From contig NZ_QRBF01000006.1 of the NCBI RefSeq assembly GCF_003363265.1, forward strand, positions 232,120 to 296,119: a stretch of DNA of 64,000 nt. The letters are read 5' to 3'. Shown piece by piece: positions 54,102-62,503 of this stretch. Each line of letters opens with the position of its first letter. Position 1 is the first letter of the stretch. The notes beneath the pieces are model-generated. The model saw nothing but the letters and a program-made list of their open reading frames with translations. It was not told the DNA's origin and did no database searches. This DNA comes from Dyella psychrodurans. GTDB lineage: Bacteria > Pseudomonadota > Gammaproteobacteria > Xanthomonadales > Rhodanobacteraceae. The position numbers and the translations under genes were made by a program.

Positions 54102-55664
54102 TCAGTGCAACTCGACCACCACCAGGCCTTGCGGCGGAATGTCGATCATCAGATGACCGTCGTGCAACACGACCGATTCCGGCTTGGCCATCTTTCCCGC
54201 CGCACGCAATTCGACAATCTGCTCGCGACTCGGAAAATCCGGCCGCCCCATGCGATCGAATGCGGCGACCGCGTTGCCATGCTGCTCATCCAGGCGCCAT
54301 ACGGTGGCCTGCACACCCGCGTGCAGATGCGCGACATCCACGGCGAAGTGCTTCATCGCACCTCGCGGTTCGCCCTTGGTGTAGTTCGCGGTATCGCCGA
54401 CCGGCGGCGCGTAGTTCCACAAGGCCAGCACCACCGTGCCGTCTGCACGCCGCGTCGCCAACGCAGTGTCGGAAGAGAGCGGCAGTCGCGTGTCGCCCAA
54501 TCGATGCAGCATCGCGAACGCATTGAACGCGGGCTTCTCGATGCGATCCGCGGCGATGAGTCCGAAACCGCCGTAGAAAGGCGTCTTCACCACGCCCTGC
54601 TCTTCGAACACGTCGGAGAACGACCAGTAACTCATGACGTCGACCTTGCCGGCGCATTCGCGGATGGTGTTGGCCATCCACGGCCCCATGTAGACCGCGT
54701 CGGTGACGTTGGGCAGGTTGGCGTAGGACGCGTTGTATTCGCTGAAGATGAGGGGGAGCTTCGGATACGGCGAAGCGGCGATTTCGTCGTGCACCTTGCT
54801 CACCGCGCGGCATACCATGTCCGCACGCGCGATGTTCTCGTCGGTCTTGAACACGTTCGGCGCGGTGTCGTCGCCGTAGACATGCGTGCTCACGAAATCG
54901 ACCGGCACCTTGGCATCGTGCGCGTGCTTGAGGAACACCGGCACCCACGCAGCCTGCGCAGTGCTGGGACCGCCTACGCGCAGGCGCGGACTGACGGCTT
55001 TCAGCGCGCGCACCGTGTGGTCATACAGGGTGAAATACGTGGGCTGCACCGGCGAACCGCCCCAGAAGGCGAGGTTGGGCTCGTTCCACACTTCGAAGTA
55101 CCAGGTGGACACTTCGCCGATGCCGTAGCGCGCGATCAGGTGTTGCGCGAACGCGCCGATCATCGCGTCCCATTCGGCGTAATCCTTCGGCGGCATCACG
55201 TTCGGGTGATACCAGAAGTCGTGCACCTTCGATGGTTCCGAACTCAGTTCCGGCGGCATGAAGCTGAGTTCCACATAAGGCTTCACGCCGCGCTCGAGCA
55301 GCCCGTCGTAGATCTGGTCGACGTAGCTGAAGTTGTAAGCGATCTTGCCGTTCGCATCGCGGTACACGACGCCCACATCGCGGTCGAAAATGCCGTGGAA
55401 GCGCACGTACTGGAAACCGGTGGCGGCGTGCACCGCCTCGAGGTCCTTGCGGTAGTCGTCGCGTAGCGCAAGCACCGCGCGTCCGGAACCGAACATCTGT
55501 TCCCAGAAATGGGAAAGCGGGGTGCCATGCGCGGTCGCATCGACATTCAGCGAAACCGTGTCGGGCGACGAAGACGCGGCCTGGGCCGTGCCCACCAGGA
55601 TGGCAAATAGCGCAGCGGCGCAGACGCGGGGTGCGATGCGACGGAGCAAGGACTGATCGGACAT
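54102..55664 (-). CDS. Secreted GH39-family glycosidase
   Basis: A 520-residue exported enzyme. The ATG at 55664 has GGGAG 6 bases before; signal peptide ends TAQAASS. Clan-A barrel with acid/base Glu195 in FEVWNEPNLAFW and nucleophile Glu309 in LIFSEYNASY, as in GH39 beta-xylosidases and alpha-iduronidases. A C-terminal beta-domain follows. It would trim xylose or a related sugar from side chains in the periplasm or outside. A GTAAACGTTTAC operator lies 56 bases upstream. Confidence 0.88.
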   Translation of the reverse strand: MSDQSLLRRIAPRVCAAALFAILVGTAQAASSSPDTVSLNVDATAHGTPLSHFWEQMFGSGRAVLALRDDYRKDLEAVHAATGFQYVRFHGIFDRDVGVVYRDANGKIAYNFSYVDQIYDGLLERGVKPYVELSFMPPELSSEPSKVHDFWYHPNVMPPKDYAEWDAMIGAFAQHLIARYGIGEVSTWYFEVWNEPNLAFWGGSPVQPTYFTLYDHTVRALKAVSPRLRVGGPSTAQAAWVPVFLKHAHDAKVPVDFVSTHVYGDDTAPNVFKTDENIARADMVCRAVSKVHDEIAASPYPKLPLIFSEYNASYANLPNVTDAVYMGPWMANTIRECAGKVDVMSYWSFSDVFEEQGVVKTPFYGGFGLIAADRIEKPAFNAFAMLHRLGDTRLPLSSDTALATRRADGTVVLALWNYAPPVGDTANYTKGEPRGAMKHFAVDVAHLHAGVQATVWRLDEQHGNAVAAFDRMGRPDFPSREQIVELRAAGKMAKPESVVLHDGHLMIDIPPQGLVVVELH

Positions 55665-55719
55665 GGCAACTCCCTGTGGCGACATGACGGGTGGGCCGAT
55701 CCAGCGGCGACGCGCCAAT

Positions 55720-55731
55720 GTAAACGTTTAC
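55720..55731. promoter_or_regulatory. LacI-family operator GTAAACGTTTAC before the GH39 gene
   Basis: A perfect 12-bp palindrome 56 bases upstream of the GH39 start. It shares 11 of 12 bases with the two copies before lacI, 13 kb away, which links this gene to the same regulator. Confidence 0.75.
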
Positions 55732-55913
55732 GTAAGTGTCGGGAAGTCTCTTACAGAAGGGCTTGCGGGTTCAATAGGCAGGGCTGCGCGAGGCGATTGT
55801 CGCCATGCCGCATGCGTCGGCGAGCGACGAAAAACGCGCACGCAAAAAGGCGGGAGCGAAAGTCCCGGCTTCCAGTGCTTCAACATGCTGCCGGCGGAGC
55901 AGTGGCTACGCGC

Positions 55914-56987
55914 TCAATGCGAAGCGTGCTCAAGCTCGTCTTGAAGCACCTGCATCAACGCCCGTGATGACATCGCGCGCGCCAGCGGCGCACCCTGCCC
56001 CGCCCATTGCGCGCCGTAACCTGCCTCACCGGCTGCCTTGGCCGCGGCGTTCAGAGATTTCCCGGCGTCATAGGCGATGGGGTAGTCGGGAATGAGGTCA
56101 GCGGAAATCGACGCGCCCAGGCGTGTGAATGCGTTGGCGAGGCTGCGTGCGGGTCGTCCGGAAATCGCGCGCGTCATCGTCGTGTGGTGCGCGGCGTCGC
56201 TGAAAAGATGTTCGCGATAACCCTTGTCCGCCAGCGACTCATCGGTGGCGACGAACGCTGTGCCCAGCTGTGCCGCGCTCGCGCCAAGCTTGAGCGCGGC
56301 GGCAATGCCGGCACCATCCATGATGCCGCCCGCGGCGATGACGGGAAGATCGACGGCACGCGTGAGGACACGCGTCAAGGCGAACGTGCCCAGTCGATTG
56401 TCTTCCGCATCGGGATCGAACACGCCGCGATGGCCGCCCGCTTCGTAACCCTGCGCGATGACGCCGTCGATGCCGGCGCGCTGGATGGCCTTGGCTTCCT
56501 CGACGTTGGTGGCTGTCGCCAGCAGGACCACCCCGGCGCGGTGAAGCGCCTCGACCTGTCCTGGATGCGGCAGACCGAAATGAAAACTCACGACCTTCGG
56601 CTTCTCGTCGACGAACATGGCAAGCATGTCCGCGTCCTCGAGGAAGGAGGTGTAGATCTCGCGCAGGGCATCGGGCGCCTTGGCGCCGTATCGCTCGAAA
56701 TCCGGACGCAGGTGTTGAAGCCACGCTGCTTCCTTCGACGCATCCGCATGCGCAGGCCGGTGCACAAACACGTTCACGTTGAGCGAGCCCGAACTCAAGA
56801 CGCGAAACTGGCGGATGGCCTCGCGTGCTTTGTCCGCATTCATCGCACCCACGCCGAGCGAACCCAGGCCACCGCTTTCACTTACCGCAGCGGCCATCGC
56901 CGGCGACGACACGCCCGCCATCGGTGCCTGGACGATCGGCACGCGAATGGCGAGCAGATCGAGCAATCGAGAGGCTTGGGTTGCCAT
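55914..56987 (-). CDS. Nitronate monooxygenase family FMN enzyme
   Basis: A 357-residue TIM-barrel flavoprotein of the 2-nitropropane dioxygenase/NMO family. Opens with VPIVQAPMAGVSSPAMAAAVSESGGLGSLG (phosphate and FMN binding), and has VIAQGYEAGGHRGVF and LPVIAAGGIMDGAGIAAALKLGASAAQLGTAFV, the family fingerprints. Good ribosome binding site GGAGACC. It oxidises nitroalkanes or propionate-3-nitronate. Not obviously linked to the sugar genes. Confidence 0.93.
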   Translation of the reverse strand: MATQASRLLDLLAIRVPIVQAPMAGVSSPAMAAAVSESGGLGSLGVGAMNADKAREAIRQFRVLSSGSLNVNVFVHRPAHADASKEAAWLQHLRPDFERYGAKAPDALREIYTSFLEDADMLAMFVDEKPKVVSFHFGLPHPGQVEALHRAGVVLLATATNVEEAKAIQRAGIDGVIAQGYEAGGHRGVFDPDAEDNRLGTFALTRVLTRAVDLPVIAAGGIMDGAGIAAALKLGASAAQLGTAFVATDESLADKGYREHLFSDAAHHTTMTRAISGRPARSLANAFTRLGASISADLIPDYPIAYDAGKSLNAAAKAAGEAGYGAQWAGQGAPLARAMSSRALMQVLQDELEHASH

Positions 56988-57129
56988 GCGTAAGGTCTCC
57001 TGCGCGATGAAACCGCTGTCACTTTACGCGCGCACGATGTCCTGGCGAAGACGTATCGTGCGGCATTCAGTCTTCCGATGCGCGCAAGAATGCCCCGCTG
57101 TTCTCGCACATGCGACGAAAGGCCCTGGT

Positions 57130-58287
57130 TCAGCCGCCCTGCGTCGTGGGCCATGGCGCAAACCGCCAGCAGCTCTGGTAGAAATCCCCGAGCGTGCCTC
57201 GGACGGGATTGAGCACGAACGCAAAGCCGTAACGAAAGGCGGCGTTCCTCTCGCTGACCCAGGCACCGAGCGTATAGCCGTACAACAACTTCCCCAGTTG
57301 CGTTGACGGATAGAGGCGGCTGATGACGACGGCCTGATCGGCAACGCTGACGCCGTCTCGTTCCTGCGAGGCGGATTCCTGTTGATTGACTTCCATATAC
57401 GAACGGAATCCGTGCGCCACGATCTGCCGCGCATGCTCCGTGCCGACGACGTCGTAAGCCGTGACATTCACCACGCCCGGATTGCACTGCAGCACGATGC
57501 GATGCTCGCCGTTGCGGAAAAGCTGGCTGATAACCAGCGAGGGAGCACCGGGCGAAGATTGGAACGTCGCCGTAAGCGGCTGGTTGCCGTTGTTGGCGAC
57601 TCCCGTCGACAGCATCTGGTCGGCCGACAGCCACATCGCGTCGTCGCGCGATGTCGAGGTTGCCGGCGCGAGCGACTCCGGCTTGATCCCCATGTCATGC
57701 AGATACGACGTGATGTCGTCCGGCGTCTGCGTGGCGCTATCCGGTTTCGGATCGGCCGACTGCAGACCAATGCGATCGAAACCGGATGGCGTCCAACGGT
57801 AGAGTCCGCCGAGATAGGCATACGTGCACGCACCTGTGCAGATGGCCGTCTTGGCCTGCACCGGCGCATGCTGGTGTTGTCGCGGCGTACCCAGATGCGT
57901 CGACATCGCGCCCGAGCGGAACAGCCGGCCCAACGCCATGCCTGCGTGGACATCGCCGCCCGAGGCGTTGAGATAGATGTCCGATCCGTTGGGAATCTTC
58001 CGCGACTGCATCAATGCCGCCACGCGTTGCGGCGAGTCGGTGTCGATGACGCCGTAGAGGTAGACCTGGGGAACTCTGGTGATCGCCAGGGTCATCTTGT
58101 CGTCGTTGACCTGGATCGACAGCTGCTTGCTGTCCTGCTTCGGCGATGCATGGTTTTCGGTAGTTGTCCGCGCATGGGCCTCGCGCGCGAAACCCGCGCA
58201 GAACATCAGCAAGCACGCGCTGCCAAGCAAGTACGGGCGCCAGCCCATCCGGCCACGAAACCCTTCACTGACGCTACCGTTGTGCAC
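57130..58287 (-). CDS. ClpP-like (COG3904-type) exported protein lacking the nucleophile Ser
   Basis: A 385-residue exported protein. GTG at 58287 is preferred: GAGGG lies 6 bases before. Signal peptide ends near REAHA. Residues 55-230 resemble the ClpP/crotonase fold of COG3904 periplasmic proteins: ITRVPQVYLYGVID, then YLNASGGDVHAGMALGRLFRSG, then ICTGACTYAYLGGLYR. In those families the motif has Ser where this protein has Gly (CTGAC), so the usual nucleophile is missing. The C-terminal 150 residues are not recognised. It may act as a binding protein rather than a peptidase. Confidence 0.65.
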   Translation of the reverse strand: MHNGSVSEGFRGRMGWRPYLLGSACLLMFCAGFAREAHARTTTENHASPKQDSKQLSIQVNDDKMTLAITRVPQVYLYGVIDTDSPQRVAALMQSRKIPNGSDIYLNASGGDVHAGMALGRLFRSGAMSTHLGTPRQHQHAPVQAKTAICTGACTYAYLGGLYRWTPSGFDRIGLQSADPKPDSATQTPDDITSYLHDMGIKPESLAPATSTSRDDAMWLSADQMLSTGVANNGNQPLTATFQSSPGAPSLVISQLFRNGEHRIVLQCNPGVVNVTAYDVVGTEHARQIVAHGFRSYMEVNQQESASQERDGVSVADQAVVISRLYPSTQLGKLLYGYTLGAWVSERNAAFRYGFAFVLNPVRGTLGDFYQSCWRFAPWPTTQGG

Positions 58288-58425
58288 TGCCAACCCTCAA
58301 CGCGGAACACCCCAGTGTCCCTCGTTTCGGATGTCCTAGAGGTGAACAGGGCAGCCTCCTCAGAAGCCACCCTGTCTATTCAGAAGGTTAGCGGCGCGGA
58401 CAAGACCTCACGCTCTCTGCTTTAA

Positions 58426-59409
58426 TCAATTCGAGATCGCAAGCACGCATGCATCCGCGCCGTAACTGCGGCAGCACACAGCGAATATCGAGAGATTCCG
58501 CGATGACGTGATACGCCCGATCAGTCCTTCGAGATAGCCATCGAAAAACCGGCAGCCGGAATGACCGCCTTCCGCGCATAGCTGACTGTCGCGAATATGC
58601 AGCTGGCCGCCTCGGTACTCGACCTGGGCGAACGCGCTCAGTGCAGGCACGCCGATGCGCGTCATCGCTTCGTCCACATCGAGCCGCGATTCGTGTGCGT
58701 AGTCGCGCTCGAATACCCACTCGCCGATGCGCTGCCCGGCAAGCTGCAACGTCGACTCGCGCGCGGCATCCGCCACCGAGCGTTCGAGCGCCAGCAACAG
58801 CGGAAAGATCTGCGGATAGCCGTTCGTCAATTTCGGCAACACTTTTTCCACGGCATCGACATCCGGCCCCAGCTGAATCACTTCGACATACGGCTCGATC
58901 GCCACGGGGGCAGGCGCCGGGGCTGGTGGACGCGTGGGGATGAAGAAGAATTCCGGCTCGGGTTCGGCCTGAACTTCCTGCTTGGGTTGCGGCATCACAG
59001 GCGATTCGACAGTCGCCTTGGACTCGGGCGTTTCCACCGGCTTGTCGGTTGCGACAGCCGCTGCGGCAGCAGGTGCCGCAGCCGGTTCCGCCTTGACGAC
59101 GGGCGCCGGCGGAGGCGCCACCGCTTCCCGCGCAAACGTACGCGATGCGGCGAAATGCGGCTTCGGCGGCCCTTCCTCGAAGGGCGCGGTGTTGAAACTG
59201 ATGATGCGTTCATGGCCTTCCAGTGCCGCTTCGAGCGCGCGCTGTTTGCGTGCCGGCCCACACACGACCAGCGTGATCAGCACGCCATGCGGATCTTGCA
59301 CAAGGCGTTGGCGCTGCACACTAAAACCGCTGGCGAGGACGGCTCGACCGACGTCGACCAACAGACCCTCTCGCGATTGCGAGAGCGCCTGAATTTCCAG
59401 CTCGATCAT
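58426..59409 (-). CDS. V4R-domain protein with N-terminal ACT-like module
   Basis: A 327-residue cytoplasmic protein. The ATG at 59409 is preceded by GGGGGG. Residues 1-75 look like an ACT-type ligand fold (MIELEIQALSQSREGLLVDVGRAVLASGFSV). An Ala/Pro/Glu-rich linker follows (about 95-165). Residues 170-327 resemble V4R (4-vinyl reductase) domains, ending with RDSQLCAEGGHSGCRFFDGYLEGLIG and CCRSYGADACVLA, whose Cys and the FxxGxxEG-like pattern are typical. V4R domains bind small hydrophobic molecules and act as signal inputs, so this may be a regulator lacking an output domain. Confidence 0.65.
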   Translation of the reverse strand: MIELEIQALSQSREGLLVDVGRAVLASGFSVQRQRLVQDPHGVLITLVVCGPARKQRALEAALEGHERIISFNTAPFEEGPPKPHFAASRTFAREAVAPPPAPVVKAEPAAAPAAAAAVATDKPVETPESKATVESPVMPQPKQEVQAEPEPEFFFIPTRPPAPAPAPVAIEPYVEVIQLGPDVDAVEKVLPKLTNGYPQIFPLLLALERSVADAARESTLQLAGQRIGEWVFERDYAHESRLDVDEAMTRIGVPALSAFAQVEYRGGQLHIRDSQLCAEGGHSGCRFFDGYLEGLIGRITSSRNLSIFAVCCRSYGADACVLAISN

Positions 59410-59807
59410 TAGGCCCCCCTGTTGTCGATGCTGGTGACATGAATGGTGGCTGATACGATGATCATTTCCGTCGAAAAGAAATGTGATGCATATCAAACCG
59501 TCTGCATCGCATGGCATTTTACGCAATGCGGGGCATGAATTGTGCTTCGCGGCGACGCCGGCAAGTATCCGCGCCGTCCTGGCTGATTTTGGAATCTACG
59601 CCGCCGGACGCGCACTTCGCGTCAACAGGCTCCAGGCCACGAACTCGACGGCCACGACAATCAGGCACGCGGCAACGCGTCGCTAGATCAGTTGCCGCCT
59701 TCTGCTCGATCACATGTGGCACAAAGCGTGAGGTGTCGCGCGTGGTCAGCGTGGCATCTTCGCGCGGTCTTGTTTCATCGACTGATCTCACGCTTCACCG
59801 TGCGCGA
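59410..59807. other. Gene-free stretch
   Basis: About 400 bases between the V4R gene start and the epimerase stop, both minus strand. It must hold the V4R promoter. I see no hairpin or credible gene; small open frames here have no supporting feature. Confidence 0.4.
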
Positions 59808-60971
59808 CTACTCACGCGATGCCGGCGCACGGCCGCCGTCGATGCCGAAGCGATAGATGATCGTGTTGCGATAGGTTTCGCCCGGCGCCAGCCGCGCCGA
59901 ACCGAAATCCGGATGATTCGGCGTATCCGGGAACCGCTGCGGCTCCAGCACGAACGCATCGCCCTGCCGATAGATGTGATGCGCCTTGCCGACCGTCGTG
60001 CCGTCGAGGAAATTGCCCGAGTAGAACTGCAACCCCGGCTGGGCGGACCACAGCGTCAGCACGCGCCCGGATCGGGGATCTTCGACACGCGCCACCACGC
60101 GTGGCTCGGCAACCGGCTTGCGGCTGATCACCCAGTTCATGTCGTAGCCGTGGCCGAACAGCAGCTGTTGCGAACTGCCGTCGCGGATATCCCTGCCGAT
60201 GGGCTTGGCGACGCGAAAGTCGTAGGGCGTGCCAGCCACCGAAACGATGTCGCCGTTGGGTATCGACGCCGCATCCACCGGCGTGATGGCACCGCCCGGA
60301 ATCATCAGTTGCTCGTCCATCACCGTACCCGAACCTTCGCCGCCCAGATTCCAACAGGTGTGATTGGAAAGATTGACGATGGTCGGCTTGTCGGTGGTGG
60401 CGGTGTAGGTGATGGTGAGCTGGTTGTCTTCGCTCAGCTTGTAGGTCGCCGTCATGGTGACCTTGCCCGGGTAACCCTGATCGCCATCGGGGCTGATGTA
60501 TTGCAGCGTGACGCTCGCCGCCGAACCCATCGTCTTGACGTCGACCACCTTCCACACCTGCATGTCCAGCCCTTTCACGCCGCCATGCAGCGAATTGGGG
60601 CCATCGTCGAGCGTGAGCTGAAACGTTTTGCCATCCAGCGCGAACCGGCCGTGCGCGATGCGATTGGCATAGCGCCCCACCGTCGCGCCGACATACTGGC
60701 GACGATCCAGGTAACCCTGCAGCGTGTCGTAGCCGAGCACGATATCGGCGAGCTTGCCGTTGCGATCCGGCACCAGCAGCGACTGCAGCGACGCGCCGTA
60801 ACTCATGACGCTCGCACGCACGCCATGACTGTTGGCAAGCGTCACGAGATCCACGGTTTGCCCGTCGGCGGTATGGCCGAAGGCCGTACGCGTTGCCTGG
60901 GCTTCGCCGGACACCGCCGGCAGCGCGAACGCGACCATGCATGCGGAACCAAACAAGACCGCGTGCTTCAC
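59808..60971 (-). CDS. Exported aldose 1-epimerase (galactose mutarotase family)
   Basis: A 387-residue exported mutarotase that interconverts alpha and beta anomers of aldoses. Core motifs present: SYGASLQSLLVPDRNGKLADIVLGYDTLQGYL, YVGATVGRYANRIAHGRF, NSLHGGVKGLD (catalytic His), NLSNHTCWNLGG (second His) and the late Glu region DAFVLEPQRFPDTPNHPDF. A signal peptide (KHAVLFGSACMVAFALPAVSGEAQA) suggests the GTG at 60971 as start; an upstream ATG around 61112 is possible. Probably serves extracellular or periplasmic sugar use. Confidence 0.85.
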   Translation of the reverse strand: MKHAVLFGSACMVAFALPAVSGEAQATRTAFGHTADGQTVDLVTLANSHGVRASVMSYGASLQSLLVPDRNGKLADIVLGYDTLQGYLDRRQYVGATVGRYANRIAHGRFALDGKTFQLTLDDGPNSLHGGVKGLDMQVWKVVDVKTMGSAASVTLQYISPDGDQGYPGKVTMTATYKLSEDNQLTITYTATTDKPTIVNLSNHTCWNLGGEGSGTVMDEQLMIPGGAITPVDAASIPNGDIVSVAGTPYDFRVAKPIGRDIRDGSSQQLLFGHGYDMNWVISRKPVAEPRVVARVEDPRSGRVLTLWSAQPGLQFYSGNFLDGTTVGKAHHIYRQGDAFVLEPQRFPDTPNHPDFGSARLAPGETYRNTIIYRFGIDGGRAPASRE

Positions 60972-61870
60972 AGAGCGCGCCCCGCGCACATGCCTTGACC
61001 GAACAGCATGCGCCGTCGCTTCTGCGCATATGGCGTGATTGCATGCGCGCAGCGATCGAAGGGTTTTACGCACTGCAAGGAGGCTGTCGGTTGGCCGAAT
61101 ACGGGGGGTCATTGTTTCCATGGAGCCATCTGTGCGATTCACGGCGATCATTCGGGAAGGCGCTTTATAAGCGGATGGCATGACAAATAGCACCATCGAC
61201 ACTAGCCAAGCCGGAGCTGTCTCGCCGGCGTGAGTGGATGCAGTCTCTTCGAAACATCATGCTTGCGTTTCCGCTGATGCGCCGTCGCGCCGCTGCCGAC
61301 GGCGCTGCGCGATCGCCACCAGGAACCATCGGCAGCTGGATCGCCGGGCTCACCGGCATCGCGGACGGTGGCCTGATTCGTCCGATCAATCCGGCTCGGT
61401 CCCGCAGGGATGGACCCGCTGGACCCGCGCCAGCAAACCACCGTGGCGCCATAAAGATGTCGCTTTCCGGTGTTCTCCTGTCCGCCCTGCCCTGAAGCGA
61501 GAGTGCGACAGACCACCAGGCTAAAGCCAGGAAATGGCCACCAGGCTAGGCTTCGCAAGTCCCTACGACCTCCGGGATACGCGTCCCCCGGGCTCGGAAT
61601 GGGACAAATCCGACGCCGTAAGCGCGGTATCTGGCTGTTTTGGCTTACCATATCGCGGTTTGTCGCACCGCTACGGCGCCGCCGGGTCGGTTTTACGGTT
61701 GGGCCGGAACAGGTTTGTCGATCGATGCCGCAGCGTTGCACGGCCAGATTGAAGCGAACCGTCGGTCTCGACGCAGGAAGCTGCGACCTACGCGATCCCT
61801 TTTCCATAGAACCGATGACGGCCCACGATGTTGGCGCGGCCGACGCAGACAACTTATCCGGGTGCCCTGC
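60972..61870. other. About 900 bases without a recognisable gene
   Basis: Between the epimerase start and the first LAB_N gene. Open frames exist in all directions but none has protein-like composition, a credible start or a known motif. One short direct repeat CCACCAGGCTA occurs at about 61514 and 61539. It must contain the divergent promoters, and perhaps a long leader for the LAB_N operon or a decayed gene. Confidence 0.45.
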
Positions 61871-62164
61871 ATGGCAATGTTAGAAAACGGCTGGTTAGCT
61901 TTGGGATTGATCGGCCAGGCCGTTTTTTCCGCACGCTTCCTGCTGCAGTGGGTCTACAGCGAGTACAAGCAGGAGAGCGTGATGCCGATCGCCTTCTGGT
62001 ACATGAGCATCATCGGCGGCGCGATGCTGCTGAGCTACGCGCTGTACAAGCACGACCCCGTGTTCATCGCCGGACAATCGTGCGGCGTCTTCATCTATGC
62101 GCGCAATCTTCAGCTGCGGCTGCGCGAGCTTGCGGCCTCGGCCGCAGGGGAGTCGCAGCGATGA
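61871..62164 (+). CDS. LAB_N-domain small membrane protein 1
   Basis: A 97-residue inner membrane protein with three hydrophobic segments (WLALGLIGQAVFSARFLLQWV; AFWYMSIIGGAMLLSYALY; HDPVFIAGQSCGVFIYARNLQL). It matches the 'lipid A biosynthesis N-terminal' domain (PF07578: ARFLLQW, PxxFWYxSxxGGxxLLxYA). The ATG at 61871 is within a longer frame but the domain begins here. Stop overlaps the next gene start (ATGA). Confidence 0.85.
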   Translation: MAMLENGWLALGLIGQAVFSARFLLQWVYSEYKQESVMPIAFWYMSIIGGAMLLSYALYKHDPVFIAGQSCGVFIYARNLQLRLRELAASAAGESQR

Positions 62165-62433
62165 CGATCGATCAGCAGATCGTGTGGGTGGCCACCGGTT
62201 TCGTGGGACAGGCGTTCTTCGCCGCACGATTCCTCGTGCAATGGCTGTACAGCGAAGCGCGCGGCAAAAGCCGCGTCCCCAACGTTTTTTGGTATCTGAG
62301 CGCGATCGGCGGAATCTTGCTGCTGAGCTACGCGATTCACCGCAAAGAGGTGGTCTTCATCATCGGTGAAACCACCACCCTGGTGATTTTCCTGCGCAAT
62401 CTGCAGTTGCTCAAACCGCGCGCGAAACAGTGA
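62161..62433 (+). CDS. LAB_N-domain small membrane protein 2
   Basis: A 90-residue relative of the preceding protein, same three-segment plan (VGQAFFAARFLVQWLYSE; PNVFWYLSAIGGILLLSYAIH; EVVFIIGETTTLVIFLRNLQLL). It overlaps its neighbour by ATGA, so both are made in step and may form a heterodimer. The ArnT-like gene follows 70 bases later. Confidence 0.85.
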   Translation: MTIDQQIVWVATGFVGQAFFAARFLVQWLYSEARGKSRVPNVFWYLSAIGGILLLSYAIHRKEVVFIIGETTTLVIFLRNLQLLKPRAKQ

Positions 62434-62503
62434 TCCACGGTCTTGTCGGCGGGCCCGCACGGCGCGGGCCCTTTTGAAAACCCAGCGTCCCAGGAAAATT
62501 CGC

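Noticed and set aside
59483-59686. 67-codon frame on the plus strand
   Set aside because: No credible ribosome binding site and no protein pattern; the region is better read as a promoter spacer.
61202-61852. 216-codon minus-strand frame in the gene-poor stretch
   Set aside because: Composition is Arg/Ser/Pro-rich without predicted secondary structure, and it has no ribosome binding site or motif; possible but not supported.
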